Below, piece after piece: positions 38,629 to 48,103 of a stretch of DNA of 64,000 nucleotides. The notes beneath the pieces were generated by a model. It was not told the origin of the DNA. It was given only the letters and a program-made list of their open reading frames with translations, and did not search any database. The position numbers and the translations under genes were made by a program. The DNA is from an uncultured Chlorobiaceae bacterium (GTDB lineage: Bacteria; Bacteroidota; Chlorobiia; Chlorobiales; Chlorobiaceae): positions 21,890 to 85,889 of the forward strand of contig CAISRC010000035.1 in the NCBI GenBank assembly GCA_903887845.1, read 5' to 3'. Numbering within the stretch: the first letter of the stretch is position 1; every line of letters begins with the position of its first letter.

Positions 38629-40019
38629 GACGATAAATGATGCACGTATTGTTTAAACTGCTGGCCGCGATCCTCAAAATTTTTGAACATGTCAAAGCTC
38701 GCGCACCCGGGCGAAAAGAGCACGGTCTGACCGGGCAGAGCAGCCTCTCGGGCAAACAAAACAGCCTCTTCGAGTGATCCGGCCACTTTAAGAGCAACAA
38801 TACCATCAAAGAAAGAGGCAATTTTAGCCTTCGATTCTCCTATGGCAATGAGCAGAGAGACCTTGTTCCGTACCAGCTCAGCAATGGAACCATAATCGTT
38901 GCCTTTATCCCTTCCGCCAGCAATAAGCACCGCCGTACCGGGCACCGCCTCAATGGCCTGCCGCATCGCATTGATGTTCGTTGCTTTTGAATCATTAACC
39001 CAGTCAGCTCCGTTGATGGTCAAGACAAATTCCTGACGGTGTTCAACGCCCCTGAACTCCCTCAGCGCTGAACGCACAGCCTCGTTGCCGATACCCAACG
39101 CCCTCGCCGCTGCTGCGGCTGCAAGCACATTTGAGATATTGTGCCGTCCCCGAAAACTGTTTTTCAGAAAATCTGATGTGATCAGGAGCAGCTCTTCTCC
39201 TCCGGCATGGCGCACAACAATCCCGTCCCCGTCAAGCAGAACCAGGCGGCGATCAACGCCTCCTTCAGAAGCTGGCTCCATGCCAAAAGGTAGAATTCTG
39301 AAAGGGAATCGATCCGCAGCTCCACTGAAATGGTCCCAGAGCAAAGGGTCGTCCGAATTGTAGACAAGAGTATCTCGGCCGCTCTGGTTCATAAAAATCC
39401 TGAACTTCGCTTCAGCATACCGCTGCATATCATGTTCATAGCGATCAAGATGATCCGGCGTAATATTGGTGATAACAGCAACCTCTGGCCTGAAAGTAAA
39501 GCACCGCTCCAGTTGGTAGCTGCTCAGCTCTACAACGGCAACATCCCCGGTGTTCATCTGGCGCGCCATCGAAGCAAACGGGACTCCTATATTGCCGACA
39601 CTGAATGAGCGATATCCCTGCTGACGACCATCCTCTTCACAGATACGGTGAACAAGAGTTGCTGTAGTCGTTTTGCCATCAGTGCCGGTAATGCCGACAA
39701 TGCGTGCCTTGCAGAAACAGCTCGCTATCTCAATTTCACTGTAAAGGGGAATCCCTCGCGCCTGCATGGTTTTTACCACCGGAGCAGAAGGAGGAATACC
39801 GGGACTGACGACACAAAAATCAGCATCGTAAACGCTCCCGGAATGCCCCTCCTCTTCGAATCGTATCTGCATATCCTGAAGGAACACTGCCTCTTTTTCG
39901 CCAATCCTGCCGAGCTCACTGAGCAGTACCTCCGCACCCTCGCGGGTGAGCAGCTCTGCAGCAGCAATTCCGCTTTTCCCGGCACCAATGACCGAGACTC
40001 TTTTACCCGTTACATCCAT
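38622..40019 (-). CDS. murD: UDP-N-acetylmuramoylalanine--D-glutamate ligase
   Basis: A 465-aa cytosolic ligase that adds D-Glu. The N-terminal nucleotide-binding fold is [17 protein letters not shown], the ATP loop [18 protein letters not shown], the conserved [21 protein letters not shown] follows, and the C-terminal domain contains [18 protein letters not shown] and [12 protein letters not shown]. It starts 5 bp after mraY and overlaps ftsW. Confidence 0.97.
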   Translation of the reverse strand: MDVTGKRVSVIGAGKSGIAAAELLTREGAEVLLSELGRIGEKEAVFLQDMQIRFEEEGHSGSVYDADFCVVSPGIPPSAPVVKTMQARGIPLYSEIEIASCFCKARIVGITGTDGKTTTATLVHRICEEDGRQQGYRSFSVGNIGVPFASMARQMNTGDVAVVELSSYQLERCFTFRPEVAVITNITPDHLDRYEHDMQRYAEAKFRIFMNQSGRDTLVYNSDDPLLWDHFSGAADRFPFRILPFGMEPASEGGVDRRLVLLDGDGIVVRHAGGEELLLITSDFLKNSFRGRHNISNVLAAAAAARALGIGNEAVRSALREFRGVEHRQEFVLTINGADWVNDSKATNINAMRQAIEAVPGTAVLIAGGRDKGNDYGSIAELVRNKVSLLIAIGESKAKIASFFDGIVALKVAGSLEEAVLFAREAALPGQTVLFSPGCASFDMFKNFEDRGQQFKQYVHHLSSW

Positions 40020-40024
40020 AGCCG

Positions 40025-41131
40025 TTATCTGAGTTTTAAGGTCATGAGACTGGCCAGAAAAAAGAGAATGGTCAAAATCCAGAACCTTATCACGATTTTT
40101 TGTTCAGCCCATCCCTTCAACTGAAAATGATGATGAAGAGGTGCCATCAGAAAAATTCTCCGTCCCTGACCGTACCTCATTTTCGTGTACTTGAAATAGA
40201 GCACCTGCATCGAGACTGAAAGCGCTTCAAGAAAAAATATACCTGCAATCAACGGCAGAAGCAGCTCCTGCTTGATCAAAAGGGCAATAACTGCAATAGC
40301 ACTGCCAAGAGCAAGAGATCCGGTATCACCCATGATAATTTCAGCCGGATTGGAGTTGAACCACAAAAATCCGACACAGGACATAACAATAGCCATGCTG
40401 ACTACTGCAACCTCTCCTCCTCCCGGAATAAACGGAATATTAAGGTACACGGCATAGACAGCATTTCCGGCAAGGTAGGAAAAGCCCCCGAGACCCATGA
40501 CCACAATGGCAGAACTTCCGGCAGCAAGACCGTCAAGCCCGTCAGTCAGGTTTACCGCATTCGATACCGCTGTAATAATAAAAATGACAATCGGTATATA
40601 AAAAAAACCGTAGTCAAGAGTCAGATGCTTGAAAAACGGCACGGTTGTTGTCGAAAGCAGTACCGAAAACGCCGGATCAAACCAGGTGTAGAGCCCTATT
40701 ACCAGACCAAGAGAGAGTTGTCCGATAAGCTTGTAGCGCGCCGAGAGCCCGCCCTTGATTTTTAACACCACTTTGCGGTAGTCGTCAATAAAACCGATAA
40801 TGCCCATCCACAAAACAGCAAGCATGATCAGCCAGACATGGGGATCATTGAATTTTGACCAGAGCAATACGGAAAGTTCTATCGAAAATATAATGAGCAA
40901 ACCACCCATAGTGGGAAGCGCCTTTTTCTTTTTGTGTTCCGGAGGCGCCTCCTCCTTTATCGGTTCAATAAACCGGGCTTTCAGATATCTGATAAGTCCG
41001 GGACCGGCAAAGAGAGTAATCAGCAATGCCGTAATCGCCGCAGCACTTGCCCTGAAGGTAAGATACTCGATAACACGAAGTACGGGAAAGTGGAAAATAT
41101 TGTTGATGTACTTCAACAGATAATAAAGCAT
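40025..41131 (-). CDS. mraY: Phospho-MurNAc-pentapeptide translocase MraY
   Basis: A 368-aa integral membrane enzyme with ten helices that makes lipid I by moving phospho-MurNAc-pentapeptide to undecaprenyl phosphate. Typical elements are [26 protein letters not shown] with the acidic pair, [30 protein letters not shown], and [19 protein letters not shown] near the C-terminus. Confidence 0.98.
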   Translation of the reverse strand: MLYYLLKYINNIFHFPVLRVIEYLTFRASAAAITALLITLFAGPGLIRYLKARFIEPIKEEAPPEHKKKKALPTMGGLLIIFSIELSVLLWSKFNDPHVWLIMLAVLWMGIIGFIDDYRKVVLKIKGGLSARYKLIGQLSLGLVIGLYTWFDPAFSVLLSTTTVPFFKHLTLDYGFFYIPIVIFIITAVSNAVNLTDGLDGLAAGSSAIVVMGLGGFSYLAGNAVYAVYLNIPFIPGGGEVAVVSMAIVMSCVGFLWFNSNPAEIIMGDTGSLALGSAIAVIALLIKQELLLPLIAGIFFLEALSVSMQVLYFKYTKMRYGQGRRIFLMAPLHHHFQLKGWAEQKIVIRFWILTILFFLASLMTLKLR

Positions 41132-41140
41132 ACCGTATTC

Positions 41141-42562
41141 TTACCTGGTTATGGTTCTTGCAGTAATAAGAGAATCTACAACCTGTTCAAGCTTCATACC
41201 CCTGGATCCCTTGAAAAGCACAACATCATCATCATGAAGCAGAGTAAGGAGCTGCGCCAAAAGTTGTTCGCGGCTTTCAAAATGGCCCCGACAAGCTACT
41301 GGAGCTTCCTGACCGATCAGTCGGGCCTTGTCGCCAAAAGTAAGCAGTATATCAACCGGGCGCTGCTGAATATAACGGCCAATAGTTTCATGTTCAACAT
41401 CTCCCGCTGCGCCGAGTTCAAGCATATCGCCGAGAACCGCAACTCTTTTACCTCCACACGGCATATCACAAAGCGCCTCAATTGCCTGCCGCATAGAGTC
41501 TGAATTGGCATTATAGGTATCATTAAGAATCCTGAGACCAAACGAGTCAACGACCTCAAGCCGTTTCCAGCCAGGTGCGGGGCTGAGACGCTCAAGCCCC
41601 TCACGAATCTGGCGGAGTGAAAGTCCGAAATGGGAGCCAACTGCGGCTGCGGCAACGGCGTTGATAACATTGTGCCTGCCGGTAAAATTCAGAATAACCT
41701 TTTCGCTGCCGGCAACCGAACATAACTGAAAAGAGAGGCGACCATCCCGTTCCACAGAAATCTCTCTGGCCCAGCAGGTATGAGCAAGACTTTCCGATGT
41801 TCCGTAACAGAGACTCCCTGCAAGCCCTGCTCCTGCATCCCTGAGCCGGGGATCATCGTTGTTGATGAACACAATACCGCCACTTCGGCGCAGATAGTCA
41901 TAAAGCTGTGTTTCAGCAGCGGCAACACCGTCAAGATCAAGAAGAAACTCCAGATGCTCATGACCGATATTGGTCAGAAGAGCGTGAGTCGGCCTGACAA
42001 TGTCGGCAAGCAAGGCCATCTCTCCCGGATGATTGATCCCAACCTCGACAACAGCAATGTCGGTATCGCGCCGGAGCTGAAGCAGCGTAAGGGGAACGCC
42101 GAGATGATTGTTCCGGTTGCCCTGGCTCACCGTAACCTTGTAACCCGTTCCAAGAACCGCCGCAACCATCTCCTTGGTCGTGGTCTTCCCATTACTGCCG
42201 CCGATCGCCACAACAGGAATCGAAAAGGTGTTCCGATAGATGGTTGAGAGAAGCTGCAAACCGGCAACGGGGTCGGCAGTGACAAGAAATCCCGTTCCGG
42301 AGGGCGGTTGCGGTGAGCCTTCTGCATCATACCACTCTCGACTCACCATAGCCCAGGATGCGCCGTTCTCAAAGACCGTCCGGATATAGCTGTGACCGTC
42401 CGTTCTCTCTCCCTTCAGTGCAATAAAAATAGCGCCTTCGGTAATCTCTCTTGAATCAATAACCACAGTTGGCTCAACAATCTCAAGAGGAGGGGAGGCC
42501 GCCCCGGCGACAACAACCTCTCCGATATCCCGGAAATCATTGATATTCAGCACTCCCTTCAC
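41141..42562 (-). CDS. murF: UDP-MurNAc-tripeptide--D-alanyl-D-alanine ligase
   Basis: The cytosolic ligase that adds D-Ala-D-Ala. The frame is open to an ATG at 42613 (490 aa), but that would overlap murE by 55 bp. The GTG at 42562 (VKGVLNINDF) has GGAGAG 7 bases upstream and overlaps the murE stop as GTGA, so a 473-aa product is preferred. The ATP loop is AIGGSNGKTTTKEMVAAVL, with NRNNHLGVPLTLL and the EVGINHPGEMALLADI and LNDTYNANSDSMRQAIEAL segments typical of MurF. Confidence 0.95.
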   Translation of the reverse strand: MKGVLNINDFRDIGEVVVAGAASPPLEIVEPTVVIDSREITEGAIFIALKGERTDGHSYIRTVFENGASWAMVSREWYDAEGSPQPPSGTGFLVTADPVAGLQLLSTIYRNTFSIPVVAIGGSNGKTTTKEMVAAVLGTGYKVTVSQGNRNNHLGVPLTLLQLRRDTDIAVVEVGINHPGEMALLADIVRPTHALLTNIGHEHLEFLLDLDGVAAAETQLYDYLRRSGGIVFINNDDPRLRDAGAGLAGSLCYGTSESLAHTCWAREISVERDGRLSFQLCSVAGSEKVILNFTGRHNVINAVAAAAVGSHFGLSLRQIREGLERLSPAPGWKRLEVVDSFGLRILNDTYNANSDSMRQAIEALCDMPCGGKRVAVLGDMLELGAAGDVEHETIGRYIQQRPVDILLTFGDKARLIGQEAPVACRGHFESREQLLAQLLTLLHDDDVVLFKGSRGMKLEQVVDSLITARTITR

Positions 42563-44121
42563 TTGTGTTCTCTCTCCTTCTCCGGATTTCCGGCACTGTT
42601 TTCCTGCATCCATTGTCGTAAAATATCCTGATCTGAAAAATACTGTTTCCGACCGGCAATCTCCTGGTACTTTTCATGCCCTTTCCCTGCAACAAGAAGA
42701 ACATCTCCCGGTTTGAGCATCGAGACAGCCTCCCTGATGGCTTCTGCCCGTTCGCTGATCCTTCTGTAACGGCTGCCGGTAATGCCTCGCTCAATTTCAT
42801 CAAGAATCAGCTCCGGATCCTCATCCCGGGGATTATCAGAAGTAATAATGACCTCATCAGCCGTTTCGGAGGCGATACGCCCCATTTCAGGGCGTTTTGA
42901 GCGGTCCCGGTTGCCCCCGCACCCGAAAACTACAATGAGACGGGAGCCCTCTGGCTTCAGGCTGCGCAAGGCATCAAGCGCCTTGAGCAGTGCGTCAGGA
43001 GTATGAGCATAGTCAACAAAAACAGATCTGCCCTGACTGTTGTCACTGATTCTTTCCATGCGCCCGTCTACAGCACAAATATCCGAAAGAGAGCGGCAGA
43101 TCGCTTCGGGCGCAAGACCCATCCCGCTGCCGATCGCCACCGCCTCAAGCACATTCATGACATTAAAGACCCCGGGCAACCCAACCTGCATGGTCATTAC
43201 CGTGTCAGGAAAATGGAGATTGACCGTGCTTGAGGCAAGAGTGCTCTGAAGAATATCAGCTTTAAAAAAGCGGCGGCAGGAAAACGCCGGGCCCGCTCCT
43301 GACAGCAGGCTGCAACAATATCTTTTTTCAGGATCAACCCGTTCTGCCATCTTCACGGCATAGGGATCATCGATATTGAAGACGGCAAATCCTTCCGGGG
43401 CAAGCTGGTCGAACAACTGCTGCTTGGCTGAAGCATACTCCTGCATGGATTCGTGAAAGTCAAGATGCTCCATGGTCAGGTTGGTAAACAATGCGGCATG
43501 AAACCTTATGCCGTATACTCTCTGCAGCACCAGTGCATGGGAGGAGACCTCCATCACTGCCACCCTGCATCCAGCGTCAACCATCTCACTGAAAAGAGCA
43601 TGCAGACCGTGGGCTTCAGGGGTGGTGCGCTCAAGCGGAATATCGCGTTCTCCAATCCTGCAGAGATTTGTGCCGATATAACCCGCCGGAAGACCGCAGG
43701 CATTAAGCATTGCAGTGATCAGCTTTGCTGTGGTGGTTTTACCGTTCGTACCGGTAAGGCCGATAATCAGCAGCCGGTCTGAAGCATAATCATAAAAAAT
43801 ACGTGCAGCCTCGGCAAGAGCCTTGCGTGCATCGGCAACTCTTATGTAAAAAGTTGATACGTCTAAATCAGGGGGAAATTCTTCACAGATAACCGCCACA
43901 GCACCACCTTCGACGGCACTTCGGATAAACCGGTGACCATCAGTAGAGTAGCCTCTGACCGCAACAAAAATCGCACCGGGCAGAACCTCCCGTGAATCGC
44001 TGGTTATCAGGCATACCGCCCCGCCCCGGTTTTGTCCAGTAAGCTCCAGAGAAGAAATACCCTTGAGCAACTCCTCCAGTTGCACCTCTCGCAGGCTGGT
44101 ACTCTCTTTCTTGACGGTCAT
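42559..44121 (-). CDS. murE: UDP-MurNAc-L-Ala-D-Glu--diaminopimelate ligase
   Basis: A 520-aa cytosolic ligase that adds the third residue of the stem peptide. The ATP loop is GLTGTNGKTTTAKLITAML, and the central part has VAVMEVSSHALVLQRVYG and HLDFHESMQEYASAK. The C-terminal domain carries DNPRDEDPELIL; the DNPR motif marks enzymes using meso-diaminopimelate, so the wall should be of the Gram-negative A1-gamma type. It overlaps ftsI by 4 bp (ATGA). Confidence 0.97.
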   Translation of the reverse strand: MTVKKESTSLREVQLEELLKGISSLELTGQNRGGAVCLITSDSREVLPGAIFVAVRGYSTDGHRFIRSAVEGGAVAVICEEFPPDLDVSTFYIRVADARKALAEAARIFYDYASDRLLIIGLTGTNGKTTTAKLITAMLNACGLPAGYIGTNLCRIGERDIPLERTTPEAHGLHALFSEMVDAGCRVAVMEVSSHALVLQRVYGIRFHAALFTNLTMEHLDFHESMQEYASAKQQLFDQLAPEGFAVFNIDDPYAVKMAERVDPEKRYCCSLLSGAGPAFSCRRFFKADILQSTLASSTVNLHFPDTVMTMQVGLPGVFNVMNVLEAVAIGSGMGLAPEAICRSLSDICAVDGRMERISDNSQGRSVFVDYAHTPDALLKALDALRSLKPEGSRLIVVFGCGGNRDRSKRPEMGRIASETADEVIITSDNPRDEDPELILDEIERGITGSRYRRISERAEAIREAVSMLKPGDVLLVAGKGHEKYQEIAGRKQYFSDQDILRQWMQENSAGNPEKEREHK

Positions 44122-46118
44122 GAGGGATTTCTATTTATTTTCTTTGAAAGCATCACCCCGATAACCCTTTTCTTTTCAACCTTGCTTCCAGGCAGAATGT
44201 TTTGACGAACAACAAAGCCGTCAAAGTCTCCGGAATACTCCATCTCAAGACTGAGCCATTTCAACAACCGCTCGGCATCACGACCCTTAAGTCCCCTGAG
44301 CTCCGGAACGGTCACCGTAGAGACAACGTCAATAACCCCCTGTTCAGGGGAACGGATAGAAAGGTTTTTCTGCATCTCCTCCGAACAGGCAATCATTCTC
44401 GACGCAATACCGGCAAAAACCGGAACGGCAACGGTTGCTGCATAGTAAGCCGTTTTTGGATTTTCAACAAGCACAATAATAGCATAGCGTGGAGCCGTGA
44501 CAGGGAAATAGCCGACAAATGAAGAGACATAGGAGCGATTGGCATACGACCCCCCGGCCGCGCGCCGCGCCGTTCCCGTCTTTCCTGCAACATTCATACT
44601 GATCAAAAGATCATTTTTAGCAGTCCCACTGTCCACAACCGCTTTAAAATACTCTTTGTTGAGATATCGTGCTGTTGCAACCGAAACAACCCGCTGGACT
44701 TTTTCGGGAGCACCCTCCCGGACAACCAGACCCTTCGCATCAGTAATCTTCTTGATAATATAGGGGCGCATCCGCTCACCATCATTGGCAATGGTCGCGT
44801 AGGCCTGCAGGATCTGCAGCGGGGTGGTCATTACCTGATAACCATAGCCCATCCAGGGAAGCGTGGTCATATCCCACTCAGCAAGCGGACGAACTATTCC
44901 TTTTGCCTCACCAACCAGCCCAATACCGGTCTTTTTTCCAAAACCAAAATTTCTTGTATACGCACTGAATTTTTCCCGTCCGACCTTCAAGGCAGTCGTG
45001 GCCGCCACAATATTACTTGAATGCATGATGGCCTGACGGAACGTTATGTATCCATAAGGCTCATGATCCGTGATCCTGAGTTTATAAAACGGCATAACAC
45101 CGTTATAGCCAAAGACCATATCATCAGCTTTTCTGTTCAGCACTTCAGTTGCCGCAGCCGCCATGACCAGCTTGAACGTGGAACCCGGTTCATACATTTC
45201 AGTCACCGCACGATTCCGGGAATTTTCCTTGCTCCATGTTGACCTGTTGTTCAGATCAAACGCCGGATTATTCGCCATGGCAAGAATCTCACCGGTACGG
45301 ACATCCATAACAATACTGGTCGCCGCATCAGCCCTGAAAGTAGCCACCGCCTTTGAAAGCTCATCTTCTACAATACTTTGAATATCCCCGTCGATAGTCA
45401 GTTGTACGGTATTCCCTTTGACGGCATCCTGCTGCTGAGCATCAGGAGCAGGGTAACGGATGCCAGTGGCGTTCCTCTGAAAATTTCTTGTACCGTCAAC
45501 CCCTTTCAGCTCCTTGTTCAACTGCAGTTCAAGGCCGCTGCTGCCATCAATTTTACTTTTTTCGTTGCCGGTAAAACCGATCAACTGAGCGGCAACATTC
45601 AGGTAAGATCGCTGCTGCTCCTTGTCAAACCATACCCCGGCCATCTTTTCCTGCATAAGCGGCAGCGCTTTTGCAACAGGTATTTTCCGGCCAAGCACCG
45701 CGATTCCTTTACGGCGTTTCAACTCTTTGAGGAGGACCAGCCTGTTCACCCCCAGATGCTTTGCAAAAAAACTGGCAACACTCCCGGTATTATCATAGGT
45801 TTTCTGTTTCCCGCTTTTCTTGTCATTAATCGGCTTGCCATGTGCATCAAACAGCGGGGTATTCCTGATTATGTCAGGATTGGCATAGAAAGTGATTGAC
45901 TCTATACTTTCGGCAAGCATACGTGAACGCCGGTCAAGAATAACCCCCCGCTGTGCGACCTCCGTTACTACCCGTTCATACTGTTGGGCTGCTTTCTGCT
46001 TATATTTCCTGACATTGATCACCTGGATATTGAGCAGCATACCAATGATCGCGATTGTAAACAGTGCAAAAGCGCAAGCCACAACAGCAAGCCGTTTGCC
46101 AAACTCCTGATCATTCAT
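44118..46118 (-). CDS. ftsI: Septal class B penicillin-binding protein FtsI (with PASTA domain)
   Basis: A 666-aa transpeptidase from the ATG at 46118 (the frame begins two codons earlier with TTG). One N-terminal membrane helix (LAVVACAFALFTIAIIGMLL) is followed by a dimerisation domain. The transpeptidase domain has the catalytic SxxK in YEPGSTFKLVMA, SxN in MHSSNIV, and KTG in AGKTGTARR. The C-terminus has one PASTA domain (TVTVPELRGLKGRDAERLL to VIGVMLSKK), a feature more usual in Gram-positive PBP2x/SpoVD. It cross-links septal peptidoglycan with FtsW. Confidence 0.96.
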   Translation of the reverse strand: MNDQEFGKRLAVVACAFALFTIAIIGMLLNIQVINVRKYKQKAAQQYERVVTEVAQRGVILDRRSRMLAESIESITFYANPDIIRNTPLFDAHGKPINDKKSGKQKTYDNTGSVASFFAKHLGVNRLVLLKELKRRKGIAVLGRKIPVAKALPLMQEKMAGVWFDKEQQRSYLNVAAQLIGFTGNEKSKIDGSSGLELQLNKELKGVDGTRNFQRNATGIRYPAPDAQQQDAVKGNTVQLTIDGDIQSIVEDELSKAVATFRADAATSIVMDVRTGEILAMANNPAFDLNNRSTWSKENSRNRAVTEMYEPGSTFKLVMAAAATEVLNRKADDMVFGYNGVMPFYKLRITDHEPYGYITFRQAIMHSSNIVAATTALKVGREKFSAYTRNFGFGKKTGIGLVGEAKGIVRPLAEWDMTTLPWMGYGYQVMTTPLQILQAYATIANDGERMRPYIIKKITDAKGLVVREGAPEKVQRVVSVATARYLNKEYFKAVVDSGTAKNDLLISMNVAGKTGTARRAAGGSYANRSYVSSFVGYFPVTAPRYAIIVLVENPKTAYYAATVAVPVFAGIASRMIACSEEMQKNLSIRSPEQGVIDVVSTVTVPELRGLKGRDAERLLKWLSLEMEYSGDFDGFVVRQNILPGSKVEKKRVIGVMLSKKINRNPS

Positions 46119-46149
46119 AAGCAATCCCGTTCATTGAGCAGTAAATCGT

Positions 46150-46431
46150 TCACGGTTCAAGTTCAACCGGCGGGATACTGGACGGTGCAAGTCCGAGACC
46201 GGCGGCCTCCTGCGCAATATTATGGATACTATGCAGTTCATCCGCTTTCAGTTTCTGTGAAGTGATCATACTGGTGCTCATCCGAAGCTGCTCCCGCAAT
46301 GTTTCATTCTGCTGTGCAAGCTCAGTGATTGCAAGGTTATTATGCGTCTGGAAAAGAAAAATCCCTGTTACGGCCAGAAGGTACAAAAAAGTTTTTGGCT
46401 GCAGCAACGCACCAATATCGAAATTATTCAT
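46150..46431 (-). CDS. ftsL: FtsL-like divisome protein
   Basis: A 93-aa small bitopic protein from the ATG at 46431; the frame begins at a TTG nine codons earlier. A membrane helix (KTFLYLLAVTGIFLFQ) is followed by a coiled-coil stretch (NNLAITELAQQNETLREQLR). Sequence similarity is low, as usual for FtsL, but size, topology and position between rsmH and ftsI are diagnostic. It would link FtsQ and FtsB to FtsWI. The start overlaps the end of rsmH by 8 bp. Confidence 0.85.
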   Translation of the reverse strand: MNNFDIGALLQPKTFLYLLAVTGIFLFQTHNNLAITELAQQNETLREQLRMSTSMITSQKLKADELHSIHNIAQEAAGLGLAPSSIPPVELEP

Positions 46432-47410
46432 GGTAATCTCTCCGTGGAATTTTTTCAATAACCCTCAGTTTTGCACTTCTTGCTCTCAGGTTTGATGCTA
46501 TCTCCTGAGAAGAAGCCATCAGAGGCTTTCTGGTAACAAGAGCCACAGTGCCATACGCAAGCGGTTCCCTCATAGCCACACCCTTGGGTCCCCAGTCACT
46601 CCTTGCTTTTTCAGCAAAAACTGTTTTGACGATTCTGTCCTCAAGAGAGTGATAACTGATAACTGCCATTCTGCCATAATCATCAAGGCAATCAATGCCG
46701 TCATAGAGTGCCCGGCGAAGCACATCAAGCTCACCATTCACCTCAATTCTCAAGGCCTGAAACACCCTTGACAGCGTCTTGATAACCTTCTCGCCGCCAT
46801 GCGCGTTACCGCGAATAATATCAGCAAGCTCTTTTGTTCCGCTGACTGATCCATTTTTTTGACGCCAGTCAACAATCGCTTTTGCAATGCTTCTGCTTCT
46901 GGGCTCTTCTCCATAGCGATAAATAAGGCGTGCCAGCTCCTTTTCCTCATAGCTGTTCACAATGTCGCCAGCGCTCAGGGGCGCATCACTATCCATCCTC
47001 ATATCAAGCGGCCCCTCCCTGAGATAGCTGAAACCCCGCTCCGCAGTGTCAATCTGAAACGATGAAACGCCAAGATCAAGCAAAATCCCGGCAACCTTCG
47101 GGTTCAGACCCTTGCCCCGACAGACTCCAGTAATGATTGCCTCAATATCCTGAAAATTACCCTTGACCAGAACAGAATGGGCTTCGAATCCCCTGAGTGT
47201 TCGGGCAGCCTCTTCTAATGCAGCATCATCCTGATCAATGCCTATCAGCAACGATTGCTCACTATAACCACCCTCTCGCAACGCATGTAGAAAGGCAAGG
47301 GAATGGCCTCCGCCACCAAGAGTCCCGTCGACATAAATCCCCGGTTTTCTGACCAGAAATGCAACAATTTCACCGGCAAGCACCGGATCATGAAATCTGC
47401 CCTGCGCCAT
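46424..47410 (-). CDS. rsmH: 16S rRNA m4C1402 methyltransferase RsmH (MraW)
   Basis: A 328-aa SAM-dependent enzyme that N4-methylates C1402 in the ribosomal P site. The SAM motif is IYVDGTLGGGGHSLAFL. Other family blocks: GILLDLGVSSFQIDTAERGFS, LDMRMDSDAPLSAGDIVN, and ISYHSLEDRIVKTVF. It is the second gene of the dcw cluster, 5 bp after mraZ. Confidence 0.98.
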   Translation of the reverse strand: MAQGRFHDPVLAGEIVAFLVRKPGIYVDGTLGGGGHSLAFLHALREGGYSEQSLLIGIDQDDAALEEAARTLRGFEAHSVLVKGNFQDIEAIITGVCRGKGLNPKVAGILLDLGVSSFQIDTAERGFSYLREGPLDMRMDSDAPLSAGDIVNSYEEKELARLIYRYGEEPRSRSIAKAIVDWRQKNGSVSGTKELADIIRGNAHGGEKVIKTLSRVFQALRIEVNGELDVLRRALYDGIDCLDDYGRMAVISYHSLEDRIVKTVFAEKARSDWGPKGVAMREPLAYGTVALVTRKPLMASSQEIASNLRARSAKLRVIEKIPRRDYHE

Positions 47411-47415
47411 TGCCG

Positions 47416-47886
47416 TTAAAAATACCTTCCGGCAAGCGATGCAAAACGACCGGTACTCTCACGCAAAAGAGTCTGCAGGCGATCCGGGTCCCAAATAATC
47501 ATTTTCGTATCAGCACCGATAATAACCACATCCTTTGTAATACCTGCATGTTCAAGAAACTCCCTTGAGAGAGCAACCCGACCCTGGCGGTCAAGTTCGA
47601 CCGTTTCAAGGCTTTCGTACATCAATGTTTTCAGCAAGCGCTCTTCAGGGTTAAAATCTGAAAGAGCAGAGATGGTTTTTCTTATATGGTTCCAGACAAA
47701 AGGCTCATAAAGCTCAAGAGATGTATCGGGAGCTTTCATGATGTAGAGCGCTTCTATACTGCCCGGCAAGAGCTCCTCGATGCCCGATGAAGCTGGCTGA
47801 CCGAATTTTCGTCGAAACCTTGCAGGAATCATCAGACGCCCTTTCTCGTCGACAGCATGTCTCTCTTTTCCAATAAAGCCAGCCAT
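47416..47886 (-). CDS. mraZ: Transcriptional regulator MraZ
   Basis: A 156-aa protein with two SpoVT/AbrB-like halves, each with the family core: the first begins FIGKERHAVDEKGRLMIPAR, the second contains ETVELDRQGRVALSREFLEHAG. MraZ assembles into a ring that binds a series of GTGGG-type boxes upstream of its own gene and represses the dcw operon. Matching boxes are seen at 47996-48022. It is the first gene of the cluster. Confidence 0.96.
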   Translation of the reverse strand: MAGFIGKERHAVDEKGRLMIPARFRRKFGQPASSGIEELLPGSIEALYIMKAPDTSLELYEPFVWNHIRKTISALSDFNPEERLLKTLMYESLETVELDRQGRVALSREFLEHAGITKDVVIIGADTKMIIWDPDRLQTLLRESTGRFASLAGRYF

Positions 47887-47995
47887 TATGGCGATCCCGT
47901 AAGCTACCGTTATGCAGATATTTCCAGCCCATCAACCAATTATTGCCTGAAAATCAGCTAAAAAAAAGGAATAAACCGGCAAGCACAAACAATAA

Positions 47996-48028
47996 CCCCC
48001 ATTTTTTACCCTTTTTTACCACTGTCAA
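47996..48028 (-). promoter_or_regulatory. MraZ-type operator boxes beside a TTGACA element
   Basis: On the minus strand, reading toward mraZ: TTGACA (48028-48023), then TGGTAAAAAA, GGGTAAAAAA, TGGGGG. These are three (T/G)GG-type boxes at exact 10-bp spacing (48021-47996), the arrangement known for MraZ operators (repeated TGGGN at 10-bp period). They start about 110 bp upstream of mraZ. TTGACA is a perfect -35; the -10 would lie in the A-rich boxes and is not clear-cut, so repressor binding would block the promoter. Confidence 0.7.
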
Positions 48029-48103
48029 AATGTATAAAAAAGGAGGCACTAAAAAAATAGCCCTCTTGTTTAAATCTCGAAACGGCTTGTGAAATGAAGG
48101 TTT

